The notes beneath the pieces were generated by a model that did not search any database, was not told the origin of the DNA, and saw nothing but the letters and a program-made list of their open reading frames with translations. A DNA stretch of 64,000 nucleotides, taken from DATLMR01 sp035634255 (GTDB lineage Bacteria > Acidobacteriota > Blastocatellia > UBA7656). The stretch spans positions 65,273 through 129,272 of the forward strand of contig DASQDI010000079.1 in the NCBI GenBank assembly GCA_035634255.1. Reading direction: 5' to 3'. This document shows positions 1-7,078 of the stretch, piece by piece; within the stretch, counting starts at the first letter, position 1, and the number at the start of each line of letters is the position of its first letter. A program made the translations under genes and the position numbers.

Positions 1-396
1 AGCCCAGACGCGAACGAGGACCTCACACCCGAGGAGATGAATCTGCTCTACAACGCATCGTCGATCCCTTCGGCCCTGATGTTCGCCGCGTCGAACGAGC
101 AGGACTTCCTCTGCCGCGTCTTCGGCAAGTGCCTGGCCGGGGACGAGCTGGAAAGCGAGGTGGGAGACATGATAGGCAAGAGCGGCCCCGCGCTTCCCAA
201 GCTCTTCACCTACATGCGCTATAACGCGGAGCTGAGCCGCTCGGGCCTGGACAAGCTGGGGCTCGGCCACGTCAGGCCGGAGGACGTGCAGAAGCTCGAT
301 TCGGTCGAGCACATAGACGATCTTCAGGCAGTGGGCAGGGCCGTCGCGGAGGACAGGGTGAAGAAGGAGCACTTCGCGAGCTTTATTCAACTTTAA
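1..396 (+). CDS. Patatin-like phospholipase, C-terminal part (5' end outside window)
   Basis: The reading frame is open from base 1, so the gene begins outside the window; the first ATG at 37 is internal. The visible ~131 residues match the C-terminal tail of patatin-like lipid acyl hydrolases, with segments such as FTYMRYNAELSR and VQKLDSVEHIDDLQAVG typical of that tail. The catalytic Ser-Asp dyad (GxSxG and DGG/A) would lie in the missing N-terminal part, so activity cannot be judged here. The protein ends at a TAA (394-396). Family assignment rests on recognised tail motifs. Confidence 0.75.
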   Translation, partial: SPDANEDLTPEEMNLLYNASSIPSALMFAASNEQDFLCRVFGKCLAGDELESEVGDMIGKSGPALPKLFTYMRYNAELSRSGLDKLGLGHVRPEDVQKLDSVEHIDDLQAVGRAVAEDRVKKEHFASFIQL

Positions 397-418
397 AGGG
401 AAGAGAAAGAAGGGCGGG

Positions 419-508
419 ATGACGCCTGACGAGGTAAGTGATAAGTACGCAAAACAGGGTGTGAAGGTCACCTGCCGGATATTGGAGGGCGATCAGGTTT
501 TGAAATGA
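419..508 (+). CDS. Small ORF, 29 codons, possible remnant of a short acidic protein
   Basis: An ATG-to-TGA frame begins MTPDEVSDKYAKQGVKVTCR and stops after ILEGDQVLK. It follows the patatin gene by 22 bases, with a purine-rich AAGAAGGGCGGG just before the ATG. The composition is protein-like, and the abrupt end after a VTCRILEGDQVL segment suggests a truncated version of a longer small protein. No function is recognised. It could be a chance frame; cross-species conservation would decide. Confidence 0.3.
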   Translation: MTPDEVSDKYAKQGVKVTCRILEGDQVLK

Positions 509-561
509 TGCGGGGGCAGAGATGAATCTACCCCCCGCCGGAATCCCGCGACGTTACTTCG

Positions 562-1884
562 TTACTTTTTCTTAGCCGATGCGTCGCTGTCGGCGACCGG
601 CAGCCCTTTGACCACGCGCAGGTTGAGGTCCTCGTCCGCGGCCTCGTAAAATATGCGGCCCTGCATCATCTCGTCCACGGTCTTTTCGCCCCACCGCACG
701 GTCTGGGCCGGGTCCGGGTTGAACCTGTTCTTCTCGCTATTGTCGTACGTGCCGATGTACTCCACGACCGTCCCTTTGGGAACTCTCAGTGGCTCGTCGA
801 GAATATAGGTCCGCTGCCAGTTGAAGTTGTACCCTTGCACTTCCAGGGCCGTCTCCACCCGGCCATCGGGGTAGTGGAGCTTCATCACGTAAGACTTGCC
901 CCGCAGGTGCATGTGGACGTGGAAGAACTTGATGACCGCGTCGGTAGGGAACGTGTTGCGGGAGATGAAGGAGGCGTCGCTCTGGCCCGGCTGGATCACG
1001 AGGTCCTTCCGGTCTCCGAACAGCATCCGAATGTTCTTCCTGACGATGCCGTTGGAAAAGTACATGCCGATCTTCGTCTGATCGTGGGCATCTTCGTCGC
1101 TGGGCGCGTAATGGACCTGTATGCCGAGCCGCATGCCTTTCGGGATGCGCACGGCCGTGCCTTCCGTGAGCCTGACGGTGTTGGTCCCCGGCACCCACCC
1201 GGAGATCATTATCGTGCCCCTGGCCGACGGGTCGAAATCGCCCGCGATGTAGCCTTCGGGCGGGGCCTGGAAGTTGGGCGGGACGAGGTGGACGTTCGCA
1301 TGATGTACCTTGCTCGCGTTGCCGGGTCGGACCTGAATCGAGTTGACCCACGTGTTCTCAGGAAAGACGTGATCGAAGACGAAGAAGACGTAGAGGTCTT
1401 TGTCGTTCTTCCTGAGCGTGAACGGGCGGGCGGGCGACACGACGAGGTCGGGCTGCCCGAAAGCCCAGTCGTCTTTCCACACCCTTGGCGGGGGGAGGTC
1501 TTTCCGGTTGCCTTCCTTCGCGCCGCCGTCCACCCAGTCGCGGATCGTCGCGATCTCGGCGTCGGTCAACCGCGGGTCTTCGTGATAGCGCCCCACCGAC
1601 CCCAGAGCGTGGAAAGGCGGCATCTCTCGCTTGACGGCCTTCTCCCTAATGGCCCGAGCCCACGGCCGCGCCTCTTTGTAAGTCGCGAACGACATGGGGG
1701 CGACCCCGCCCTGGCGGTGACACTCTTCGCACCGCTTCTGCATAATCCGGGCGACATCTTTGGCGAAGGTGACGTTTGCCGGGCGGTCCGCCCCGGAGCT
1801 TGCCGAGGCGCTCGCCATGTACGCCGAGAGCCCCGAGGCTACCGCCAAAGCGAGCACAGCTTTCCTTATTCTCGAAAGATTCAC
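562..1884 (-). CDS. Secreted mono-heme cytochrome c / type II copper monooxygenase-like protein
   Basis: About 440 residues. The chosen start is the GTG at 1884, preceded by AAGGAGGAAGGGAGAA; an upstream ATG at 2001 lacks such a site and encodes an Arg/Cys-rich stretch. An N-terminal hydrophobic signal (LALAVASGLSAYMASASA) indicates export. A single heme c motif CEECH lies near residues 51-55. The C-terminal half carries VHHANVHL (about 194-200) and HVHMHLRGK (about 320-328), resembling the His-His and HxH copper ligands of PHM/DBM ascorbate-dependent monooxygenases. A heme donor fused to a two-copper hydroxylase is plausible; the substrate is unknown. It stands alone, divergent from the exonuclease gene. 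Confidence 0.65.
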   Translation of the reverse strand: MNLSRIRKAVLALAVASGLSAYMASASASSGADRPANVTFAKDVARIMQKRCEECHRQGGVAPMSFATYKEARPWARAIREKAVKREMPPFHALGSVGRYHEDPRLTDAEIATIRDWVDGGAKEGNRKDLPPPRVWKDDWAFGQPDLVVSPARPFTLRKNDKDLYVFFVFDHVFPENTWVNSIQVRPGNASKVHHANVHLVPPNFQAPPEGYIAGDFDPSARGTIMISGWVPGTNTVRLTEGTAVRIPKGMRLGIQVHYAPSDEDAHDQTKIGMYFSNGIVRKNIRMLFGDRKDLVIQPGQSDASFISRNTFPTDAVIKFFHVHMHLRGKSYVMKLHYPDGRVETALEVQGYNFNWQRTYILDEPLRVPKGTVVEYIGTYDNSEKNRFNPDPAQTVRWGEKTVDEMMQGRIFYEAADEDLNLRVVKGLPVADSDASAKKK

Positions 1885-2076
1885 TTCTCCCTTCCTCCTT
1901 CCGCGACTCTTGAGATGGCGATTCCGGCAGCGCGCTTGAGAGCGAATGCATGAGATCGTGCGCAATCGACGCCCGGCGGCTGGCGTGCTGCCCTGAATCA
2001 TATGCCTTGCGAATTCCTACATCAAGTCGAATTGAATGCGGGTGCATAAGTGCGCCAGATCGAGTATCGTGATCTT

Positions 2077-2631
2077 ATGAGCGAAATATACGTGAGCACA
2101 GACGTTGAGACCGACGGGCCGGTGCCGGGCCTCAATTCCATGTTGAGCTTCGCCTCGGCGGCCTTTCTTCCCGACAAGACTCTGGTCAGCACCTTCTCGG
2201 CGAACCTCGACACTCTGGAGGGGGCGAGGTCCGACCCCGAGACGATGGCGTGGTGGGAGACGAAGCCCGAGGCGTGGGAGGCTTGCAGAAGACACCTGCA
2301 ACCCCCTTCGCTCGTGATGCCGCAGTACGTCTCCTGGCTGAAGGGGCTGCCCGAGCCCCCCGTCTTCGTGGGCTACCCGGCCGCCTTCGATTTCATGTTC
2401 GTCACTTATTACCTCTATCGCTTCGCGGGAGAGAGCCCGTTTTCTTACCTCGCTCTGGACATAAAATCTTACGCGATGGCCGTGATGAGGGTGGACTTTC
2501 ACGAGGTCGTCAAGAAAAATATGCCCCAGCGGTGGTTCGACGCCCTGCCTTACACGCACATCGCTCTGGACGACGCCATCTCTCAGGGCGCTCTGTTCTG
2601 CAACATGCTGGATGAGAACACGAACCGGTGA
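2077..2631 (+). CDS. DnaQ-like 3'-5' exonuclease (DEDD superfamily)
   Basis: A 184-residue protein starting MSEIYVSTDVETDG. The D-x-E of exonuclease motif I (TDVETDGP) is within the first 13 residues, which favours the ATG at 2077 over one nine codons upstream. The middle segment GYPAAFDFMFVTYYLYRF fits motif II (Asp near a Phe), and the end HIALDDAISQG fits motif III of DEDDh nucleases. It likely degrades or processes nucleic acid as a stand-alone small RNase H-fold exonuclease. No polymerase gene is adjacent, and the substrate cannot be told from sequence. Confidence 0.7.
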   Translation: MSEIYVSTDVETDGPVPGLNSMLSFASAAFLPDKTLVSTFSANLDTLEGARSDPETMAWWETKPEAWEACRRHLQPPSLVMPQYVSWLKGLPEPPVFVGYPAAFDFMFVTYYLYRFAGESPFSYLALDIKSYAMAVMRVDFHEVVKKNMPQRWFDALPYTHIALDDAISQGALFCNMLDENTNR

Positions 2632-2661
2632 GCACGCGCCGGGGCGGGCGGCCGGTACCGG

Positions 2662-2874
2662 ATGGGCAAGTACGTGATAAAAGTAATGGGCGGCCTCATC
2701 ATCCTGCTCGGGCTCTACCTCGGGGGCCACGGCATAAATGCCCTCCGCGGGTGGGAGCACAGGAATAAAGAGGCGTTCGGGATTTCCGACAGGGCTCCGT
2801 ACGTTGAGCTCGCAGTCGCTTTATTCGGCGTCGCGGTCGGCGGGTGGATTCTTTTCAGGAGGCCTAAAGCGTAA
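2662..2874 (+). CDS. Small two-helix membrane protein
   Basis: 70 residues with two hydrophobic segments (about 6-24, GGLIILLGLYLGGHGI, and 48-65, VELAVALFGVAVGGWILF) joined by a charged loop. The C-terminus FRRPKA is positive and probably cytoplasmic. It lies 30 bases after the exonuclease and 9 bases before the next gene, so the three may share a transcript. No clear Shine-Dalgarno site precedes the ATG. No family is recognised. Confidence 0.55.
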   Translation: MGKYVIKVMGGLIILLGLYLGGHGINALRGWEHRNKEAFGISDRAPYVELAVALFGVAVGGWILFRRPKA

Positions 2875-2883
2875 GGAAAGAAT

Positions 2884-3357
2884 ATGCGAATGAACCGGAA
2901 TCTTCTGATGATTTTTGCGGCCCTTTCCCTGTGCCCCGCGCTCTGCGCGCAGGCTCCGGGCGCGCAGGAGGGCCGCACGATAATTAAAGATAAGCAGGCG
3001 AGGGCGAGGCTGCTCGGCGAGCACAGGTTGTCCTTGCAGTGGATTAGCTGGGATTACTTCGGCAAGGCCGTAGTCAGGGAGAATAAAGGGGTCCTCTCCA
3101 TCGCGGGCGAGCAGAAGGGGCGGGGGACCGGCGATTACCTGAAGATCGAAGGCGTCATCACCGAAGTCGATACCACGGAGATAAAATTCAAAGGGACGAT
3201 AGAGACGAGAGTGAGCCACATCAATCAGGGCAACCCGTGCAAGAGGGAAGGGGAGATGACCTTTCGCATCACGCAAAACAGGAGGTACTGGCGGCTGAAA
3301 GAGATGGACAACCCCTGCGACGAAGCGACCGACTACGTCGATATTTACTTTCGCTGA
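2884..3357 (+). CDS. Secreted protein of unknown function
   Basis: 157 residues; AAGGAAAG precedes the ATG. The N-terminus MRMNRNLLMIFAALSLCPALCAQ is a signal peptide, with cleavage probably after LCAQA. The mature part is mostly beta-prone and polar, with two cysteines (NPCKRE and NPCDEA) about 30 residues apart that could form a disulfide in the periplasm. No domain is recognised. Another ATG two codons in (2890) is possible. Position suggests co-transcription with the small membrane protein just upstream. Confidence 0.6.
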   Translation: MRMNRNLLMIFAALSLCPALCAQAPGAQEGRTIIKDKQARARLLGEHRLSLQWISWDYFGKAVVRENKGVLSIAGEQKGRGTGDYLKIEGVITEVDTTEIKFKGTIETRVSHINQGNPCKREGEMTFRITQNRRYWRLKEMDNPCDEATDYVDIYFR

Positions 3358-3377
3358 CCTCGCGCGAAAAAAAATCC

Positions 3378-3409
3378 TTGACCCTGGAATCGATTCCAAC
3401 CTTTATAAT
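3378..3409 (+). promoter_or_regulatory. MerR-type promoter with operator dyad in a 20-bp spacer
   Basis: TTGACC (3378-3383) and TATAAT (3404-3409) are separated by 20 bp, longer than the usual 17 and typical of MerR-controlled promoters. The spacer contains a perfect palindrome TGGAATCGATTCCA (3385-3398). The predicted +1, seven bases after the -10 element, falls at about 3416, the G of the merR GTG start codon, implying a leaderless transcript. Autoregulation is inferred from the layout. Confidence 0.8.
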
Positions 3410-3415
3410 CATCCC

Positions 3416-3928
3416 GTGGCTGATCGACCGACAGACGAATCCTTCCTGCGCGCGGGCGAGCTGGCGAAAGCGTGCGGGATAAGCACGGACACCCTGCGCC
3501 ATTACGAGCGGAAAGGAGTCCTGCCTGCTCCCGTCCGGGCCCCTAACGGCTACCGGCAGTATCCCGCCGGGGCGCTCGGCCGCGTGCGCCTGATCCGCAG
3601 GGCGCTCGCCCTCGGGTTCACGCTCGACGAGCTTGCCGGGATTCTGAAAGTGCGCGACCGCGGCGGCGCGCCGTGCAGACAGGTCCGCGAGCTTGCCGAG
3701 GCGAGGCTGTCTGAAATCGAAGAGCAGCTCCGCGACCTGATGGGGCTGCGCGACGATCTGCGGGCCATACTGCGGGACTGGGATGACCGGCTCTCGGGCC
3801 GCGAGCCGGGCGAGCGGACCGGCCTTCTGGAATCCCTCGGAGAGCGTGAATCCGCCCCTGCGCCCCGGAGCCTGAACGGACGGGCCGCGCGAAAGCTCAA
3901 GATTAAGGAGAAAGAGAGTGAAGCATAA
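3416..3928 (+). CDS. MerR family transcriptional regulator
   Basis: 170 residues from a GTG start. The N-terminal winged helix (about 12-80) shows GELAKACGISTDTLRHYERK and APNGYRQY, the MerR DNA-recognition signature, followed by a long dimerisation helix (about 88-122). Cys87 (GGAPCRQV) sits where the first metal Cys of MerR-type metal sensors is found. The later cysteines of the metal-binding loop are absent; that region reads DWDDRLSGREPGERTG. The effector may therefore not be a classical thiophilic metal. It is probably autoregulated through the dyad just upstream and is coupled to the next gene by an 11-base overlap. Confidence 0.9.
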   Translation: MADRPTDESFLRAGELAKACGISTDTLRHYERKGVLPAPVRAPNGYRQYPAGALGRVRLIRRALALGFTLDELAGILKVRDRGGAPCRQVRELAEARLSEIEEQLRDLMGLRDDLRAILRDWDDRLSGREPGERTGLLESLGERESAPAPRSLNGRAARKLKIKEKESEA

Positions 3929-4481
3929 GAATTACCTGAGAAAGATTATTCTGGCCGCCTGCGCCTCCGCGATGACGTTGACGGCCCACGCGCAACAACC
4001 CTCCGCGCCCGCGCGCGAGAAGGCCGCGTGCCCGATGCATAAGAAGCACATGGCCGAGTCTCAGGACCGGCACGCGCACGACCTGAACGAGCGGGGCGGC
4101 AAGGCGATGGGGTTCGATCAGTCGAAGACAACTCACCACTTCAGGCTGCTGCGGGACGGCGGGGCGATTGAGGTGGAGGCGAATGACCCCCGCGACGAAG
4201 CGAGCAAGGGCCAGATCAGGCGGCACCTCGCGCACATCTCGAAGATGTTCGCCGAAGGCGACTTCTCGACGCCGTTCGCCGTTCACGCGCGAACCCCCTC
4301 TGGAGTCCCGGAACTGACGCGATTGAAGGCCGAAATTACTTACAAGTATGAAGAGACTGAGGGCGGCGGCCGGGTCCGCATCTCGACCGGGGACGCGAAA
4401 GCCTTAGCCGCGATCCATGAGTTCCTGCGCTTTCAGATCGAGGACCACCGGACCGGCGACCCTCTGGAAGTGATAAAGTAA
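3918..4481 (+). CDS. Periplasmic protein with a Met/His-rich N-terminus, coupled to merR
   Basis: 187 residues from a GTG at 3918, with AAGGAG seven bases upstream; the start lies inside merR, so translation is coupled. A signal peptide (IILAACASAMTLTAHA) precedes a short Cys/His/Met-rich stretch, ACPMHKKHMAESQDRHAHD, that could bind copper or another metal. The rest (about 65-187) is a compact soluble domain with MGFDQSKTTHHFRLL and many charged residues; I know it only as a conserved hypothetical. Co-transcription with a MerR-like sensor suggests it is the regulated output, perhaps in metal or drug response. Confidence 0.65.
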   Translation: MKHKNYLRKIILAACASAMTLTAHAQQPSAPAREKAACPMHKKHMAESQDRHAHDLNERGGKAMGFDQSKTTHHFRLLRDGGAIEVEANDPRDEASKGQIRRHLAHISKMFAEGDFSTPFAVHARTPSGVPELTRLKAEITYKYEETEGGGRVRISTGDAKALAAIHEFLRFQIEDHRTGDPLEVIK

Positions 4482-4508
4482 CAGGGCAATTCCCGGATGC
4501 GTACCGAT

Positions 4509-4540
4509 AAGCGGCCCGCTCGGGGCCGCTTCCTTTTTCT
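4509..4540 (+). terminator. Rho-independent terminator after the merR operon
   Basis: AAGCGGCCC and GGGCCGCTT arms (loop GCTC plus one bulged G) are followed by CCTTTTTCTTC. It sits 28 bases past the stop of the merR-coupled gene, in the gap before the convergent minus-strand gene ending at 4547. Confidence 0.8.
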
Positions 4541-4546
4541 TCATCA

Positions 4547-5488
4547 TCACTCGAACGGCACTTGCAGAGCGCCTCGCATGTAACCGATCATCAGGTCGCC
4601 GTCGTAGCCCCCGAACCAGAAGGTCACGGGCCACGGCGCTTCGAGGTCGAGCCTGCGCCCGTTTTCGCCGGCTTCGATCCCCTCGACCAGCCCCTTGCTC
4701 CCTTCGATGTGGAAATTCCAGATGCGTTGCATGCCGAGGCGGCTCCTGATCCTCTGCCCGAAGAACTCGATGACGTAGAGGCGAGTTTTGTACATCTCTT
4801 CGAGCGCCCTCTTATCCATGCCCGTCTCCGCCGCCTCCTGCTCCACGTTCTTAAGCAGCCCCTCTATGTCTTTCGCGCGGTCATTGAAGTACTCGAAGAA
4901 GTCATAGACCCCGATGGCTTCCATGACTTCAAGGCTCGGCTCCGCGGCGGGCGGGACGCCGAGCCGGTCCTGATAAACGTCCGGCGGCAGCTTCCAGAGA
5001 GGTATGTCGCGAGAGAGCACGTCTTTCCTCTGGATGTGCTGATCAGGGTGGTCCGGGTTTCTTATGTCGATGATGAAAGGGTCTATCGGGAACTCGACGT
5101 TGTCATCGGACGCGACGATGTCGTTGCGCCCTTCGAACATCGGCCCCACGTCCCCGGTCCTGAAGTCTCTGTCGAGCAGGTTGACCATGCCGCCCACTAG
5201 GTTTTGAGCCGGGGCGTAACTCGCGCCGTTGACGGTCGCGGACTTCACCTTCACGCCGAGGCTGAGCTTATTCTGCTCTATCAGGCGCGGCCCCGGCTTC
5301 CGCAGGTTCTTCTTCAGGTACTCTTCGCTCGGGTTGAGCAGGATGTAGTTATCGAGGTCCGTCTCGCTCGCGAGCGCGAGGGTGTAGCCGCTGACCCCGC
5401 GCTTCTCGTCGGTCGGGTCCGGGTCGGTGGTCAGCCTGCACATGAAGTAGCCTTCGAAGGCGATGTCGAGCGTTTCCCAGTTTTTCAT
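4547..5488 (-). CDS. Conserved hypothetical partner of the ferritin-like protein
   Basis: 313 residues, starting MKNWETLDIAFEGYFMCRL. No signal peptide or membrane segment is visible. The N-terminal half is rich in beta-prone and loop sequence; the C-terminal half has a long charged helix (about 195-240, DFFEYFNDRAKDIEGLLKN) and ends with a segment containing FGGYDGDLMIGYMRG. It starts 18 bases after the ferritin-like gene, so both are almost certainly one operon. The tight pairing suggests a joint reaction or complex, but the sequence gives no catalytic motif. Function unknown. Confidence 0.6.
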   Translation of the reverse strand: MKNWETLDIAFEGYFMCRLTTDPDPTDEKRGVSGYTLALASETDLDNYILLNPSEEYLKKNLRKPGPRLIEQNKLSLGVKVKSATVNGASYAPAQNLVGGMVNLLDRDFRTGDVGPMFEGRNDIVASDDNVEFPIDPFIIDIRNPDHPDQHIQRKDVLSRDIPLWKLPPDVYQDRLGVPPAAEPSLEVMEAIGVYDFFEYFNDRAKDIEGLLKNVEQEAAETGMDKRALEEMYKTRLYVIEFFGQRIRSRLGMQRIWNFHIEGSKGLVEGIEAGENGRRLDLEAPWPVTFWFGGYDGDLMIGYMRGALQVPFE

Positions 5489-5506
5489 CGTAATCTCTCC
5501 CGTGGC

Positions 5507-6886
5507 CTAGCTTGTGATGAAGCGCCGGAAGTTGGCGTTCATTCGTGAGATGTTCTCGCACATGAAGTCCAGTCTCTTATGAACGTCCGGCGGCTGGCCG
5601 AGCTTTTTAGACATCTCTCTGAGGCGGTCACCCTGCCGTTCCATCAGGCCGATCCTCTTCAGGAAGAAGTCGGGTAGCTCCTTTTCGGGAGGCAGTCTCA
5701 GGGGCGATTCTTCCGTGGGCTCGGGCTGATCCTTGTCGGGCACGAGGTCCCAGTTGGGCCCCGCGAAGTACGGGCCTTTGCCCGACGGCAGGCGCGTGAT
5801 GATCTCCCCGAGCGGGCGGAGGATCATCGTCATCATCGGGGCGAAGGCCGTCTCCTGAAGCGCGGTACTGACGTTTCTGAAAGACTGGTCGCACGACACG
5901 GGCGAAAAGTAGGCGTAAAAGCCCAGGAGCATGTAGACCATCGTGGTGTAGCTGTCGTTGAAGAAGTCCATCGCTTCGAGCGCGAACGGGTCCGTGACGT
6001 TCTCTTTCGACGGGTTGAGCACGACGTTCCATGCGGGCTCGAAGTCGGGGTTGTTCTGATTCGCGGCTTTGAACTCTTCGAGTATCTCGGCGAAGATGTG
6101 GAAGTGGCTCGAAAAGGCCGGCTGCGCGTCGATGCCTTCGCCCTGCTTGAGTATCAGGTTGATGGCGGCGTTGGCCGTGGGGACGCTCGTCACCGGGAAG
6201 GTAAAGATGTTCATCTCGAAGTTGAATTGAAAGTCCTGGTATGGCTCGCGGCTCGGGGTGCCCCTGAAGAGATTTTTCAAGTCGTCGTAGCCGTGGCAGT
6301 TGTTGATCGCCACCTGAATCGCCTGATAAAGCTGCTGGACCGATTGGAAGTCGATGCCCTGCCTTAAAGATCGGGGCGGCACGAGCGCCAGAGGCTCTTC
6401 CGGCTCGCCCGTTAGCATGGGCTGAGTCCTTTTCGGCTCAAGCTCGGACAGGTCGAAGCCCGTGCCTTCGAGGTGTCGGTCGTCGGGCTTTTCGAACTTC
6501 ACGAAGCGGCGGACCGCGCGCTTGTTGTACCGCTCAAGCCGGAAGGGCAGGTCGAGGTGGTCGAAGAAGTCGGATTGGAGCGGGAAATCGGGCCGGTAGA
6601 AGTAAGGGGCCTCGCCCATCCCTATCAACAGATTGTTCACGAGCCCGAGGTGCTCCATCTCCTGCCGCGCGACCATCATGGTCTTGGCCTCCCACCGCCT
6701 GACGATCTCGGCCTCGGCCGGAGAGATGCCCGGCTCGTTCGCTTTCTTCAGAGTGATCGCCGCGTGCAGGTAGCAGATCATGAGTAGCTGTTCAAGCTCG
6801 GAGGCGTCTTGCAGGGCGCTGACCAGTTGCCTGCGCGTCTCGATCACGGGAGCGTCTTGCGGAGGCGGAGGATTGCAGGGGTCCAT
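5507..6886 (-). CDS. Ferritin-like domain protein, VioB/iminophenylpyruvate dimer synthase-like
   Basis: 459 residues; the initiating ATG at 6886 follows GGAGAAATTTC. The N-terminal 60 residues after the leader form the first ferritin-like helices, with ASELEQLLMICYLHAA and VARQEMEHLGLVNNLL giving the Glu and ExxH ligands of a di-iron or related centre. This fits the ferritin-like domain named after VioB (PF12902-type). Further helical stretches (about 300-380) complete a larger alpha-helical protein. VioB-type enzymes couple imine precursors in violacein-like pathways, but no other violacein genes are nearby, so the substrate here is open. Confidence 0.7.
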   Translation of the reverse strand: MDPCNPPPPQDAPVIETRRQLVSALQDASELEQLLMICYLHAAITLKKANEPGISPAEAEIVRRWEAKTMMVARQEMEHLGLVNNLLIGMGEAPYFYRPDFPLQSDFFDHLDLPFRLERYNKRAVRRFVKFEKPDDRHLEGTGFDLSELEPKRTQPMLTGEPEEPLALVPPRSLRQGIDFQSVQQLYQAIQVAINNCHGYDDLKNLFRGTPSREPYQDFQFNFEMNIFTFPVTSVPTANAAINLILKQGEGIDAQPAFSSHFHIFAEILEEFKAANQNNPDFEPAWNVVLNPSKENVTDPFALEAMDFFNDSYTTMVYMLLGFYAYFSPVSCDQSFRNVSTALQETAFAPMMTMILRPLGEIITRLPSGKGPYFAGPNWDLVPDKDQPEPTEESPLRLPPEKELPDFFLKRIGLMERQGDRLREMSKKLGQPPDVHKRLDFMCENISRMNANFRRFITS

Positions 6887-7078
6887 GAAATTTCTCCTTT
6901 CGATTTAGCGAACGAAATCAACCGGGGTGAGCCTTGTGAAATGAGAGCCACAAACAACTCCCGAATAGTATGAGTGGCATAATTCAAAGTCAAGCGAGCC
7001 GCTCATGATTTAAAAATAATGAGCATTACTGCTACAATCCTGCCGTCCAAGCTCCGTATCATTCGAGGAACATATAAA

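Noticed and set aside
3416..3928. MerR of a mercury resistance operon
   Set aside because: The two C-terminal metal-loop Cys are missing and no merA, merT or merP lies nearby.
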